Shown piece by piece: positions 26,057-36,311 of a DNA stretch of 64,000 bases. Below the pieces are notes generated by a model that saw nothing but the letters and a program-made list of their open reading frames with translations, searched no databases and was not told the DNA's origin. This stretch comes from Spirilliplanes yamanashiensis (lineage in GTDB: Bacteria > Actinomycetota > Actinomycetes > Mycobacteriales > Micromonosporaceae): positions 1-64,000 of the forward strand of contig NZ_BOOY01000029.1 in NCBI RefSeq assembly GCF_016863475.1. Reading direction: 5' to 3'. Position 1 is the first letter of the stretch. Every line of letters begins with the position of its first letter. The position numbers and the translations under genes are program-made.

Positions 26057-27250
26057 GTGAGCGAGAGCGCGCCGCCGGCGCCCCCGACGCGCCGCGGGCC
26101 GCGGCCCCTGGCGCGCGTCCTCGGCATCCCGGTGTTCGCGCGGGCCTCGATGCTGCTGCTGGCCGGTGTGGTGACGCTGATCTACGGCCAGTTCGCGCAG
26201 CGCACCCTCGACCTGGCCCCGGCGGTGGGCTACGCGCTGGGCCTGCTGTTCGTCGTCCTGCTGCTGGGGTCGGTGCTGCTGCACGAGCTGGGGCACGCGC
26301 TGACCGCCCGCCGGTACGGCATCGGGGTGCGGGGCATCACGCTGGAGCTGCTCGGCGGGTACACGGAGATGGATCGTGACGCCCCCAGCGCCCGGGTGGA
26401 CCTGCTGGTGTCGCTGGCGGGCCCGGCGGTGTCGGCGGTGCTGGGCGGGTTCGCGGCGGTCGCGGCTGCGGTGCTGCCGGACCGGACGCTGGCCGATCAG
26501 CTGGCGTTCCAGCTGGCGCTGGGCAACATCGTGGTGGCGGTGTTCAACGTGCTGCCGGGGTTGCCGCTGGACGGCGGGCGGGCGTTGCGGGCGGCGGTGT
26601 GGGCGGCGACGAAGGACCGGCACCGGGCCACCGTGGTGGCGGGCTGGGCGGGCCGGGTGCTCGCCGCGGGCACCGCGTTCTCGGTGGTGCTAGCGACCGC
26701 GCACGGCTACCTGACGGTGTTCGGGCTGGTGTTCCTGCTGCTGGTGACGTTCACGCTGTACCAGGGGGCGACGCAGTCGATCCGGCTCGGCCGGATGAGC
26801 AGCCGGTTCCCGCTGGTGAAGGTGGACGAGCTGGCCCGGCCGGTGCTGAGCGTGCCGTCGGGCACCCCGCTGGCGGAGGCGCAGCGCCGGCACGCCGACG
26901 CCGCCCCGCCGCCGGAGGCCCGGCGCGGCCGGCGGCCGCGCGGCGCCGTGCCGGCGGGGCCGGCGCTGGGCATCGCGGACGCGTCCGGCCGGCTGGTCGC
27001 CCTGGTCGACCGGGCGGCGGCGGCCGCGGTGCCGGCGGACCGGCGCCCGTGGGTGAGCGTGGACAGCGTCGCCCGCAGCGTGGCCGGGCTGCCCGCGCTG
27101 CCGGCGGGGCTGAGCGGTGAGCAGGTGGTCAAGGCGGTGCAGGCGCACCCGGGTGCGCAGTACCTGGTGACGGCAGGCGAGGATGTCGTGGGCGTGCTGC
27201 ACGTGGCCGACCTCGCCGAGGTCCTGGAGCCCGGCCGCCGCGCCCGCTGA
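26057..27250 (+). CDS. Site-2 protease family (M50) membrane metalloprotease with CBS-like C-terminus
   Basis: 397 residues. The zinc motif HELGH at 76-80 lies in a membrane helix (GSVLLHELGHALTARRYG), and the second site VLPGLPLDGGRALRA carries the conserved Asp of the NPxPLDGG class. About six membrane segments occupy residues 30-260. The C-terminal 140 residues are soluble and resemble a degenerate CBS-domain pair (QYLVTAGEDVVGVLHVADLA). Such Rip3/SpoIVFB-type proteases cut transmembrane regulators such as anti-sigma factors. The GTG at 26057 is chosen. It is divergent from the RecB-like gene and 30 bp upstream of trmI, the same neighbour order seen in many actinobacteria. Confidence 0.85.
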   Translation: MSESAPPAPPTRRGPRPLARVLGIPVFARASMLLLAGVVTLIYGQFAQRTLDLAPAVGYALGLLFVVLLLGSVLLHELGHALTARRYGIGVRGITLELLGGYTEMDRDAPSARVDLLVSLAGPAVSAVLGGFAAVAAAVLPDRTLADQLAFQLALGNIVVAVFNVLPGLPLDGGRALRAAVWAATKDRHRATVVAGWAGRVLAAGTAFSVVLATAHGYLTVFGLVFLLLVTFTLYQGATQSIRLGRMSSRFPLVKVDELARPVLSVPSGTPLAEAQRRHADAAPPPEARRGRRPRGAVPAGPALGIADASGRLVALVDRAAAAAVPADRRPWVSVDSVARSVAGLPALPAGLSGEQVVKAVQAHPGAQYLVTAGEDVVGVLHVADLAEVLEPGRRAR

Positions 27251-28267
<1,017 letters not shown>

Positions 28268-28363
28268 CCGGGGTACGTACCATCCGGTAGCGTCCGGAGC
28301 CGGGTGTTCGACGGGTGTCGTTCCGCTGGGGTGGCGGGCGACTCCCACAGCGAAGGGACGAGT

Positions 28364-28960
28364 GTGGGCGCGATGAGCTCACCGCCGTTCGGCGGTGGCG
28401 ACATGCCGGCGGTGTTCCCGGACTGGTCGCCGTACCAGGACCTGGACTCCGCCGCCCGGGCGTACCTGCGCGACCCCGAGGTCGCCCTGGACTCGCTGTT
28501 CGGGGTGCTGCGCGGCGCGGCCGTGCTGACGTTCACGCTGGAGCGCTTCGTCAACGAGGTCAACGGCGTCTGGCAGGAGGTCGTCGTGTGCGACGGCAGC
28601 CGGCTGGTGCTGTGGCACGGCGAGGACGTGGCGCCCGGCGACGGCCCGGTCGGGGCGATGACGTCGTCGCTGCGGGTGGTGCCGCTGTCCACGGTCACCG
28701 AGGTGGGCTGCCGCCGCCGGCTGTCGCGCACCCCGGGCGGCAAGGTCCAGGTCGACAGCATCGACGTCTACCTGCTGCTCAGCTCGGTCGACGACGCGCC
28801 GGTGCCGCCCGGCGTGGGCGAGGACGAGTCGCGGTCGGTGCTGCGCCACGACGCGCTGCGCTTCGGCAAGACGCTCGACGACGGGGGAGCGGGCCAGATC
28901 GCCCGGCTGGAGGACTTCTCCCGGGTGGTGGCGTCGCTGGTGGGCCGGCCGACCCTGTAG
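28364..28960 (+). CDS. Conserved hypothetical protein between trmI and arc
   Basis: 198 residues without a recognised domain. It is predicted to be soluble, with an acidic N-terminal segment (FPDWSPYQDLDSAARAYLRD), an amphipathic region and a beta-rich middle (LTFTLERFVNEV, RLVLWHGEDV, SIDVYLLLSS) ending in an alpha helix. The GTG at 28364 is chosen because GAAGGGACGA precedes it; an ATG follows at 28373. Codon usage is clearly coding. The position next to trmI and the proteasome genes suggests a conserved actinobacterial gene, but I cannot name it. Confidence 0.7.
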   Translation: MGAMSSPPFGGGDMPAVFPDWSPYQDLDSAARAYLRDPEVALDSLFGVLRGAAVLTFTLERFVNEVNGVWQEVVVCDGSRLVLWHGEDVAPGDGPVGAMTSSLRVVPLSTVTEVGCRRRLSRTPGGKVQVDSIDVYLLLSSVDDAPVPPGVGEDESRSVLRHDALRFGKTLDDGGAGQIARLEDFSRVVASLVGRPTL

Positions 28961-28979
28961 GCCGGGCCGGCACGGCGGG

Positions 28980-29273
28980 TCAGTCGGCGCCGGGGCCGGC
29001 GACGGGCGCGTCGTCGGCGTTGCGCCGCACGTGGATGCACTCGCCGGGGCACTCCTTGGCCGCGTCGATGACCTCGAGCCGCAGGTGCACCGGCACGTCG
29101 ACGCGCTCGCCGGGCAGCTGCCGCAGCTCGCCGTCGGGGCCCTTGACGTAGGCCAGCCCGTCGATGTCGAACTCGAAGACCTCGGGCGCGTACTGCACGC
29201 ACAGACCGTCACCGGTGCACAGGTCCTGATCCACCCAGACCGAGAGTTCGTCCGTTTCGGTCGAGATCGTCAC
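28980..29273 (-). CDS. Ferredoxin, [3Fe-4S]-like
   Basis: 97-residue small acidic iron-sulphur protein. Cysteines are at 19, 25, 75 and 79 ([18 protein letters not shown], then [10 protein letters not shown]). The position of the third Cys in a bacterial 4Fe-4S C-x2-C-x2-C motif is replaced by other residues, pointing to a [3Fe-4S]-type cluster as in actinobacterial ferredoxins that serve cytochrome P450s and other oxygenases. The ATG is at 29271-29273. The gene is convergent with the upstream hypothetical gene and divergent from arc. Electron partners are not encoded nearby. Confidence 0.85.
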   Translation of the reverse strand: MTISTETDELSVWVDQDLCTGDGLCVQYAPEVFEFDIDGLAYVKGPDGELRQLPGERVDVPVHLRLEVIDAAKECPGECIHVRRNADDAPVAGPGAD

Positions 29274-29487
29274 GGCCCACCTCCATACGCTGCGCGATCA
29301 CGGTCGTTCCCCGCCCACGACGGTACCGGACGCCATCGGCCGGGCGGCCTGTGCCGTCCGGCACACGGCCGGTTCCGGCGGCCCGCAACGATCAAGAGTC
29401 GATGACGAGGGCGTTGCGACGGATGAAAACGCCGTCACAGCGGTTAGGGTTGTCAGAAGAACGTTCGAGCCCCCGGGGAGGTGGGAC

Positions 29488-31269
29488 GTGGCACGCAACG
29501 ACGAGGCGGATTCACGAGCCGCACGTTGGGAGAAGGAAGCCAACGATCTCTCCAGCCAGGTGGCGTTCCTCCAGGAGGAACTCGCACTGGTGCGGCGCAA
29601 GCTGACCGAAAGCCCCCGACACGTCCGGCAGCTCGAGGAGCGGCTCGCGGCGACGCAGGCGCAGCTGGCGCGGCTGTCCGAGAACAACGAGCGTCTCGTG
29701 GCCACCTTGAAAGAGGCCCGGACGCAGATCGTCACTCTCAAGGAAGAGATTGACCGCCTCGCCCAGCCGCCCAGCGGCTACGGCGTCTTCCTGGCCAAGC
29801 ACGAGGACGGCAGTGTCGACGTCTTCACGGGCGGCCGCAAGCTGAGGGTGGCGGTGTCCCCGTCGCTCGAGGTCGACGAGCTGCAGCGTGGGCAGGAAGT
29901 CCTGCTCAACGACGCGCTCAACGTGGTCGACGCGTTCGGTTACGAGCGGGTCGGCGAGGTCGTCCTGCTGAAGGAGATCCTCGAGAACCCGGACGGCGGT
30001 CCCGGTGACCGCGCCCTGGTCGTCTCGCACGCCGACGAGGAGCGCATCGTGCACCTCGCCGAGAGCCTCATCGGCTCGGTGCTGCGGGCCGGCGACTCGC
30101 TCATGATCGAGTCGCGGTCGGCGTACGCGTACGAGCGCATCCCGAAGAGCGAGGTCGAGGAGCTCGTCCTCGAAGAGGTGCCGGACGTCGACTACTCCGA
30201 CATCGGTGGCCTGCACTCGCAGATCGAGCAGATCCGCGACGCGGTGGAGCTGCCGTTCCTGCACGCCGACCTGTTCCGTGAGCACCAGCTCCGCCCGCCG
30301 AAGGGCATCCTGCTCTACGGCCCGCCCGGCTGCGGCAAGACGCTCATCGCCAAGGCGGTGGCGAACTCGCTGGCCAAGAAGATCGCCGAGCGGCAGGGCA
30401 AGGAGAAGCACACCAGCTTCTTCCTGAACATCAAGGGCCCGGAGCTGCTCAACAAGTACGTGGGTGAGACCGAGCGGCACATCCGCCTGGTCTTCCAGCG
30501 GGCGCGCGAGAAGGCCGGCGAGGGCACGCCGGTCATCGTGTTCTTCGACGAGATGGACTCGATCTTCCGCACCCGCGGCTCGGGCGTCAGCTCGGACGTG
30601 GAGAACACGATCGTCCCCCAGCTCCTCAGCGAGATCGACGGCGTCGAGGGTCTGGAGAACGTCATCGTCATCGGCGCCTCGAACCGCGAGGACATGATCG
30701 ACCCGGCGATCCTGCGGCCGGGCCGGCTCGACGTCAAGATCAAGATCGAGCGTCCGGACGCCGAGGCGGCCAAGGACATCTTCGCCAAGTACATCCTGGC
30801 CGGCCTGCCGCTCTCCGAGGACGACGTGGCCGAGCACGGCGGCGACAAGGACGCCACGGTGGCGGCCATGATCGAGGCCGTGGTCCTGCGCATGTACTCG
30901 GAGATCGAGGAGAACCGCTTCCTCGAGGTCACCTACGCCAACGGTGACAAGGAAGTCATGTACTTCAAGGACTTCAACTCCGGCGCGATGATCCAGAACA
31001 TCGTCGACCGCGGCAAGAAGATGGCCATCAAGGAGTTCCTCACCTCAGGACGCAAGGGCCTGCGGCTCCAGCACCTGCTGGACTCGTGCGTCGACGAGTT
31101 CCGCGAGAACGAGGACCTGCCGAACACCACCAACCCGGACGACTGGGCCCGCATCTCCGGCAAGAAGGGCGAGCGGATCGTCTACATCCGCACGCTGGTC
31201 TCCGGCGGCAAGGGCACCGAGGCCGGCCGGTCCATCGAGACGGCCAGCAACACGGGCCAGTACCTGTAA
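29488..31269 (+). CDS. arc: Proteasome-associated AAA ATPase ARC/Mpa
   Basis: 593-residue hexameric unfoldase (Mpa in mycobacteria) that recognises Pup and threads pupylated substrates into the 20S core. The N-terminal coiled coil is at about residues 10-80 (heptads through [20 protein letters not shown]) and captures Pup. Two OB-fold domains follow at about 90-230. The AAA module has Walker A GPPGCGKT near residue 278, Walker [13 protein letters not shown] and an arginine-rich second region around [15 protein letters not shown]. The C-terminus ends Gln-Tyr-Leu, the gate-opening tail that docks on the proteasome. GTG start with GGGGAGG upstream. It is monocistronic, followed by a strong terminator. 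Confidence 0.97.
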   Translation: MARNDEADSRAARWEKEANDLSSQVAFLQEELALVRRKLTESPRHVRQLEERLAATQAQLARLSENNERLVATLKEARTQIVTLKEEIDRLAQPPSGYGVFLAKHEDGSVDVFTGGRKLRVAVSPSLEVDELQRGQEVLLNDALNVVDAFGYERVGEVVLLKEILENPDGGPGDRALVVSHADEERIVHLAESLIGSVLRAGDSLMIESRSAYAYERIPKSEVEELVLEEVPDVDYSDIGGLHSQIEQIRDAVELPFLHADLFREHQLRPPKGILLYGPPGCGKTLIAKAVANSLAKKIAERQGKEKHTSFFLNIKGPELLNKYVGETERHIRLVFQRAREKAGEGTPVIVFFDEMDSIFRTRGSGVSSDVENTIVPQLLSEIDGVEGLENVIVIGASNREDMIDPAILRPGRLDVKIKIERPDAEAAKDIFAKYILAGLPLSEDDVAEHGGDKDATVAAMIEAVVLRMYSEIEENRFLEVTYANGDKEVMYFKDFNSGAMIQNIVDRGKKMAIKEFLTSGRKGLRLQHLLDSCVDEFRENEDLPNTTNPDDWARISGKKGERIVYIRTLVSGGKGTEAGRSIETASNTGQYL

Positions 31270-31283
31270 CAGACCGAGCGAGG

Positions 31284-31313
31284 CGGGGCGGTGTGCTGCG
31301 GCACGCCGCCCCG
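31284..31313 (+). terminator. Hairpin terminator after arc
   Basis: A 12-bp stem (CGGGGCGGTGTG paired with CACGCCGCCCCG, one G-T wobble) with a six-base loop lies 14 bp after the arc stop and is followed by TTTC. It should end the arc transcript and isolate it from the acyltransferase gene. Confidence 0.8.
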
Positions 31314-31397
31314 TTTCACGTAACGGAACACGCCGATACGCGGTTAAGGGGGGCGTACCGGCCGAAACGGCCGAACTGCTGACACAGTAGGGACGCC

Positions 31398-32789
31398 ATG
31401 ACCTCCGCCACCGCCCAGGACACGGCCGCCGCCGCACCCGCCCGCCCCGTCGCCCGGATGGCGTGGCTCGACGCCCTGCGCGGCTTCGCCGCCCTCGTCG
31501 TGGCCTACTTCCACCTGCAGACGTACGTGCTGGACAAGCCGTACGACCTGGTCTTCGCCGGCCGACTCGACCTCGGCCGCTACGGCGTGCTGCTGTTCTT
31601 CCTCGTCAGCGGCTACGTGATCATGATGTCGCTGGAGCGCTACGGCAGCCTGCGCCGCTTCTGGGTCGGCCGGATCTTCCGCATCTACCCGGCGCTGCTG
31701 CTCACCGCCGTGCTCATGCTGGTCGTCATCGCCGCCGGCGTCCGCCCGCTCAGCCGCTACTTCCGCGACGAGCCGGTCGCCGCCGTCCTCGGCCACGCCA
31801 CCATGCTGCAGGAGCTGCTCGGCGTCCCCAGCCTCGTCAACGTGTTCTGGACGCTGTCCTACGAGATGGTGTTCTACCTGGTCATCTCCGGGCTGTTCGT
31901 GCTCGGCTGGCACCGCCGCATCGCCTGGTGGGCCATCGGCCTGGCCGTGTTCTGCCTCGTCGCCGGCCGGTTCCTGCCGCGGGACCTGCTCAGCGGGGAC
32001 GACCTGCAGCACGTCACCGCCGCCGCCGTCGCCGTCACGCTCGTGCTGGCCGGCTCCGTCGCCGCGTACGTCAGCGGTCGCCGCTCCGCCGCCGTGGCCG
32101 CCGCCGCGGCCGGCGTCGGGATGCTGCTGCTGCCCGCCCTCAACGGCGCCGCCGCCCCCGACAGCCACGCCCCCGCCGGCTCCTGGCGGGCCCTGTCGTT
32201 CCTCACCGTCATGCTGGCCGGCACCGTCGTCTACGCCGCCCATCACGGCCGGATGAGCCGCCGCGCCGCCGCCGCCGTGCTCGGCACCGTGCTGGCCGTG
32301 CAGCTCGCCGTCGACTGGGTGCACACCCCGCAGCAGTGGCAGACCGCCGAGCAGGCCATGGGGCTGCGCCTGATCACCTGCACCACCCTGCTCGCCGTCG
32401 TCGCCACGTTCGCGCTCGGTTTCGCCCTGCGGCACCGGCGTGTGCCAACCTGGCTGGCGTGGCTGGGCCGGGTCAGCTACTCGATCTACCTGCTGCACCC
32501 GCTCGTCCGGGTGACCCTGCCGGAGCTGTGGCCGGGCGCCGACGACTACCCGTTCGCCGGCCAGCTCGCCGTCGGCGCCGTCTACCTCGCCGCCACCCTG
32601 CTGGCCGCGTGGGCGGCCTACCACCTCGTCGAGCGCCCCGGCCAGCGCCTCGGCAAGCGGGTGTCGGTGTGGCTCGACGCGCGGCTGCCCGCCGACCGCT
32701 GCGTGCGTACCCCCGCCGGGCCGGCGGCCCCCGAGGTGCCGACGGCGCGCACCGAGGCGCAGCCCCGCGACCTGCGTAGCCGGGTCTGA
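31398..32789 (+). CDS. Acyltransferase 3 family membrane protein
   Basis: 463 residues with about ten membrane segments. AT-3 signatures are seen: [20 protein letters not shown] at the start (with the conserved His), [19 protein letters not shown], and the Arg-rich [18 protein letters not shown]. Such proteins transfer acetyl or other acyl groups from the cytoplasmic side to cell-surface sugars (OafA/NodX type) or to secreted antibiotics. The ATG at 31398 lies 128 bp after the arc stop. It is not part of the conserved proteasome set, and no glycan genes flank it, so its substrate is unknown. Confidence 0.85.
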   Translation: MTSATAQDTAAAAPARPVARMAWLDALRGFAALVVAYFHLQTYVLDKPYDLVFAGRLDLGRYGVLLFFLVSGYVIMMSLERYGSLRRFWVGRIFRIYPALLLTAVLMLVVIAAGVRPLSRYFRDEPVAAVLGHATMLQELLGVPSLVNVFWTLSYEMVFYLVISGLFVLGWHRRIAWWAIGLAVFCLVAGRFLPRDLLSGDDLQHVTAAAVAVTLVLAGSVAAYVSGRRSAAVAAAAAGVGMLLLPALNGAAAPDSHAPAGSWRALSFLTVMLAGTVVYAAHHGRMSRRAAAAVLGTVLAVQLAVDWVHTPQQWQTAEQAMGLRLITCTTLLAVVATFALGFALRHRRVPTWLAWLGRVSYSIYLLHPLVRVTLPELWPGADDYPFAGQLAVGAVYLAATLLAAWAAYHLVERPGQRLGKRVSVWLDARLPADRCVRTPAGPAAPEVPTARTEAQPRDLRSRV

Positions 32790-32884
32790 CCGGCACGCAC
32801 CGTGGCACGGCCGCCACGGCCCGCGCGAAATCGCCCCGCGATCCGGACTAGGCTCGACGTACCGGCGAGCGGAGGCTAAGAAGC

Positions 32885-32968
32885 ATGAGCGAGCGCAGCG
32901 AGCGAATCAGGGGACTCAGCGCGGCGGTGCCTCATGGCGCCGCGGAGCGCAGCGGAGCGGCGGCATGA
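32885..32968 (+). CDS. Candidate 27-residue leader peptide of dop (MSERSER repeat)
   Basis: An ATG frame preceded by GGAGG encodes [16 protein letters not shown] and continues to 27 residues; its TGA overlaps the dop ATG as ATGA at 32965-32968. The nucleotide sequence is built of GAGCGAGCGCAGCGAGCG-like repeats (a second GCGGAGCGCAGCGGAGCGG copy sits next to it). As I remember, MSERSER leaders of this kind precede many genes in Micromonosporaceae. It probably couples translation of dop to its own translation, since no ribosome binding site stands directly before dop. Confidence 0.55.
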   Translation: MSERSERIRGLSAAVPHGAAERSGAAA

Positions 32969-34482
32969 GCGTACGACGGATCATGGGGACCGAAGTCGAG
33001 TACGGCATCTCGGTGCCCGGCCAGGCCGGTGCCAACCCGATGGTGACCTCGTCTCAGGTCGTCAACGCCTACGGCGCCCGGCCCGAGCTCAACCGCGGCG
33101 GACGGGCGCGCTGGGACTACGAGGAGGAGTCGCCGCTGCGCGACGCGCGCGGCTTCACCTACTCGGGCGCCGCCTACGACCCCGCCGAGGCCCTGGCCGA
33201 CGAGGACCTCGGCCTGGCCAACGTCATCCTCACCAACGGCGCGCGGCTCTACGTCGACCACGCCCACCCCGAGTACTCGACGCCCGAGGTCACCACGCCG
33301 ATGGACATCGTGCGCTGGGACAAGGCCGGCGAGCTGATCATGGCCGAGGCGTCCCGGCGCGCCGCCACGATCCCCGGCACGCACCCGATCCACCTGTACA
33401 AGAACAACACCGACAACAAGGGCGCCAGCTACGGCGCGCACGAGAACTACCTGATGCGCCGCCAGACCCCGTTCGCGGACATCGTCGCGCACCTCACGCC
33501 GTTCTTCGTGACCCGCCAGATCGTCTGCGGCGCCGGCCGCGTCGGCATCGGCCAGGACGGCTCGGGCAGCGGCTTCCAGATCAGCCAGCGCGCGGACTTC
33601 TTCGAGGTCGAGGTCGGCCTCGAGACGACCCTCAAGCGCCCGATCATCAACACCCGCGACGAGCCGCACGCCGACGCCGACAAGTACCGCCGGCTGCACG
33701 TCATCATCGGCGACGCCAACCTGTCCGAGATCTCCACGTACCTCAAGGTCGGCACCACCGCCCTCGTGCTCGCCATGATCGAGGAGAAGGTGCTCACCGG
33801 CGAGCTCGGCATCGCCGACCCGGTCAGCGAGCTCAAGAACGTCAGCCACGACCCGTCGCTCAAGCACCTCATGCGGCTGCGCGACGGCCGCAAGCTCACC
33901 GCCCTCGACCTGCAGTGGGCGTACTACGAGCGGGCCCGCGAGTTCGTCGAGCAGCGCTACGGCGCCGACACCGACGACCAGACCGCGGACGTGCTCCAGC
34001 GCTGGGAGACGATCCTCACCAAGCTCGGCGACGACCCGTTCTCCTGCGCCGACGAGCTCGACTGGGTCGCCAAGCTGCGCCTGCTGGAGGGCTACCGGGA
34101 CCGGGAGAACCTGGGCTGGGGCTCGCACAAGCTGCAGCTCGTCGACCTGCAGTACTCCGACGTGCGCAAGGAGAAGGGCCTCTACCACCGCCTGGTCAGC
34201 CGCGGCTCCATGAAGACGCTGCTGACCGACGACGAGACCCGCCGCGCCATGACGGAGCCGCCGGAGGACACCCGCGCCTACTTCCGCGGCCGCTGCCTCG
34301 CCCAGTACGCCAGCGAGGTCGTCGCCGCCAGCTGGGACTCGGTCATCTTCGACGTCGGCCGCGAGTCGCTGGTCCGGGTGCCGATGATGGAGCCCGAGCG
34401 GGGCACGAAGAAGCACGTCGGCGCCCTGTTCGACAAGTGCCCGAGCGCCAAGGACCTCCTCGAGGTCATCACCGCCGGGTGA
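32965..34482 (+). CDS. dop: Depupylase/deamidase of Pup
   Basis: 505 residues. Dop deamidates the C-terminal Gln of Pup to Glu and removes Pup from substrates; it has the carboxylate-amine ligase fold shared with Paf[11 protein letters not shown] opens the fold. The Dop loop, an insertion absent from PafA, is present at about residues 37-75 ([18 protein letters not shown]). [19 protein letters not shown] contains the active-site Asp98, and [20 protein letters not shown] the nucleotide/Mg site. The family-typical C-terminal domain follows. Start ATG at 32965; the leader frame ends inside it. Upstream of pup, as in all pupylation loci of this type. Confidence 0.97.
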   Translation: MSVRRIMGTEVEYGISVPGQAGANPMVTSSQVVNAYGARPELNRGGRARWDYEEESPLRDARGFTYSGAAYDPAEALADEDLGLANVILTNGARLYVDHAHPEYSTPEVTTPMDIVRWDKAGELIMAEASRRAATIPGTHPIHLYKNNTDNKGASYGAHENYLMRRQTPFADIVAHLTPFFVTRQIVCGAGRVGIGQDGSGSGFQISQRADFFEVEVGLETTLKRPIINTRDEPHADADKYRRLHVIIGDANLSEISTYLKVGTTALVLAMIEEKVLTGELGIADPVSELKNVSHDPSLKHLMRLRDGRKLTALDLQWAYYERAREFVEQRYGADTDDQTADVLQRWETILTKLGDDPFSCADELDWVAKLRLLEGYRDRENLGWGSHKLQLVDLQYSDVRKEKGLYHRLVSRGSMKTLLTDDETRRAMTEPPEDTRAYFRGRCLAQYASEVVAASWDSVIFDVGRESLVRVPMMEPERGTKKHVGALFDKCPSAKDLLEVITAG

Positions 34483-34501
34483 TCCACGACGACGGTCCGT
34501 G

Positions 34502-34540
34502 CGACCCGCCGCGCGAAATCACCGTCGCGGCGGGTCGTTT
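34502..34540 (+). terminator. Hairpin between dop and pup
   Basis: A perfect 12-bp stem (CGACCCGCCGCG with CGCGGCGGGTCG), 12-base loop and a short TTT follow the dop stop by 19 bp. It would attenuate read-through, giving pup its own promoter; a TAGGTT string shortly after (about 34557) could be a -10 box. Confidence 0.75.
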
Positions 34541-34595
34541 CGTCGTAACCGCGAGGTAGGTTTTCCCCAACCCGATGTTGGAGGAGGGGGCAGGG

Positions 34596-34811
34596 ATGGC
34601 AACCCGAGACACCGGCGGCCAGTCGCAGTCCGGAAAGTCGCGCAGCAGCGAAGAGGTCGAGGACGTCACCACCGAGGCGAACCCCGAGGTGGCCGAGCGG
34701 CACGCCGAGATCACCGAGGATGTCGACGACCTGCTCGACGAGATCGACTCCGTCCTCGAGGAGAACGCCGAAGAGTTCGTGAGGGGCTATGTACAGAAAG
34801 GGGGTCAGTAG
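34596..34811 (+). CDS. pup: Prokaryotic ubiquitin-like protein Pup
   Basis: 71 residues. Intrinsically disordered tag with the typical acidic helical second half (ITEDVDDLLDEIDSVLEENA binds the ARC/Mpa coiled coil) and the C-terminal VRGYVQKGGQ. It ends in Gln, so Dop must first deamidate it to Glu before PafA can ligate it to lysines. Lys68 allows poly-pupylation or self-modification. The ATG at 34596 is preceded by GGAGGAGGGGG. It lies five bases before the endonuclease VII-like gene, so both are probably on one transcript with prcB and prcA. Confidence 0.97.
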   Translation: MATRDTGGQSQSGKSRSSEEVEDVTTEANPEVAERHAEITEDVDDLLDEIDSVLEENAEEFVRGYVQKGGQ

Positions 34812-34816
34812 GGCAT

Positions 34817-35500
34817 ATGTCCGTTTCGCGGGGATCGGACGTCAAGCTCTGCCCCCAGTGTGGCCGCGCGCTGCCGGCCACCGCGTTCCACCGCAACGCC
34901 CGCCGACCCGACGGGCTGGCCTTCTACTGCAAGGCCTGCGCGGCTGAGCGGTCGGAGGCCAGCCGTCGGCGCCGCGGCATCGCGCCGCGGCCCCGCCGGC
35001 CGGAGCCGGCGGGGGAGGGCACGAAATGGTGCCCGGACTGCCGCACGACCAAGCCGCTGTCCGAGTTCGCCCGGACGAAGGCCCGGACGAAGGCCCGGGC
35101 GAGCGGCATCCACACCTACTGCCTGCCGTGCCACAACGCCCGGGGCCGTGAGTCCAAGCAACGGCTGCACGGCGGGTCGCGGGAGTACCACCTGCGCCGC
35201 CGCTACGGCATCGGCCAGGTCGAGGTCGACGAGCTCCTGGAGGCCCAGGGCGGGCGCTGCGCGATCTGCGGCCGGCCGGACCCGGAACACGTCGATCACG
35301 ATCATCGCACCGGGTGGGTGCGCGGGATACTGTGCTTCAACTGCAACGGCGGCCTCGGCCAGTTCCGGGACGACCCCGGCCTGCTCGGCGAGGCGCTCAC
35401 ATATCTGAAGGGAACCACGTGGCAGCGGGTTTTGATCCATCCGGGCGTCTTCCAGATGTGTTCACCAATGCGGGGACGTCCTCCTTCACGCAGTTCCTGA
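34817..35500 (+). CDS. Recombination endonuclease VII/HNH-like zinc protein in the proteasome operon
   Basis: 227 residues. Two N-terminal zinc-ribbon-like units: CPQCG with CKAC (about residues 14-42), and CPDC with CLPC (about 75-108). They are followed by an endonuclease VII/HNH domain: [20 protein letters not shown], then [18 protein letters not shown] (about 150-195). The DHDH residues and four Cys give the metal and catalytic site. The C-terminal 27 codons run into prcB, whose GTG lies 82 bp before this gene's stop. The ATG lies five bases after pup. Family members cut branched DNA (T4 EndoVII) or act as HNH nucleases in phages; a cellular role here is unknown. Not found in the mycobacterial proteasome operon. 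Confidence 0.85.
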   Translation: MSVSRGSDVKLCPQCGRALPATAFHRNARRPDGLAFYCKACAAERSEASRRRRGIAPRPRRPEPAGEGTKWCPDCRTTKPLSEFARTKARTKARASGIHTYCLPCHNARGRESKQRLHGGSREYHLRRRYGIGQVEVDELLEAQGGRCAICGRPDPEHVDHDHRTGWVRGILCFNCNGGLGQFRDDPGLLGEALTYLKGTTWQRVLIHPGVFQMCSPMRGRPPSRSS

Positions 35501-36258
35501 CCCAGGCCATGCCCGAGCTGCTGCCCGGGCGGCGCCCCCTGCCGGTGGGCATGTCGGCCGACCTGGCGCCGCACGCCACGACGATCGTCGCGATCGTCAC
35601 CGCGGAGGGCGTGGTGATGGCCGGCGACCGGCGGGCCACCATGGGCAACCTCATCGCCAGCCGGGACATCGAGAAGGTGCACCCCGCCGACGCGCACTCG
35701 CTCATCGGCATCGCCGGAACGGCCGGCATCGGCATCGAGCTGATGCGGCTGTTCCAGGTCGAGCTGGAGCACTACGAGAAGATCGAGGGCATCGCGCTGT
35801 CGCTGGACGGCAAGGCGAACCGCCTGGCTGGCATGGTGCGCGGCAACCTCGGCGCGGCCATGCAGGGGCTCGCGGTGGTGCCGCTGTTCGCGGGCTTCGA
35901 CCTGGCGGCGGCCGACCCGGCGAAGACGGGCCGCATCTTCAGCTTCGACGTGGCGGGTGGGCTCTACGAGGAGACCGGCTACGACGCGATCGGCTCGGGT
36001 TCGCTGTTCGCGAAGTCGGCGCTGAAGAAGCGGTACCGGGCGGGGCTGTCCACGGCGGACGCGATCCGGCTGGCCGTCGAGGCGCTGTACGACGCCGCCG
36101 ACGACGACACCGCGACGGGCGGCCCGGACCTGACCCGCAAGATCTACCCGGTGGTCATGTCGGCCACCGCCGAGGGCACCCACCGGCTGACCGACGCGGA
36201 GGTGACGGCCGTCGCCGAGGCCGTCGTGGCCGCCCGCATGGAGAACCCGGGCGGCTGA
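35419..36258 (+). CDS. prcB: 20S proteasome beta subunit
   Basis: 279 residues with an N-terminal propeptide of 53. Autocleavage before Thr54 ([14 protein letters not shown]) would expose the catalytic N-terminal threonine of the peptidase. The fold follows with [19 protein letters not shown] (Lys and Asp of the active site) and [13 protein letters not shown] start at 35419 with GAAGGGA upstream. Its first 82 bp lie in a different frame inside the end of the endonuclease VII-like gene, a rare overlap that ties their translation. prcA follows after 53 bp. Confidence 0.97.
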   Translation: MAAGFDPSGRLPDVFTNAGTSSFTQFLTQAMPELLPGRRPLPVGMSADLAPHATTIVAIVTAEGVVMAGDRRATMGNLIASRDIEKVHPADAHSLIGIAGTAGIGIELMRLFQVELEHYEKIEGIALSLDGKANRLAGMVRGNLGAAMQGLAVVPLFAGFDLAAADPAKTGRIFSFDVAGGLYEETGYDAIGSGSLFAKSALKKRYRAGLSTADAIRLAVEALYDAADDDTATGGPDLTRKIYPVVMSATAEGTHRLTDAEVTAVAEAVVAARMENPGG

Positions 36259-36311
36259 GTTCCGTGCCGTTGTCGCCCCGCCGGTCGTCGTCGTCGAAGG
36301 AGTAGCCCACC

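Noticed and set aside
31314-31397. Small RNA after the arc terminator
   Set aside because: No promoter or second hairpin is visible; the space most likely contains only the acyltransferase promoter.
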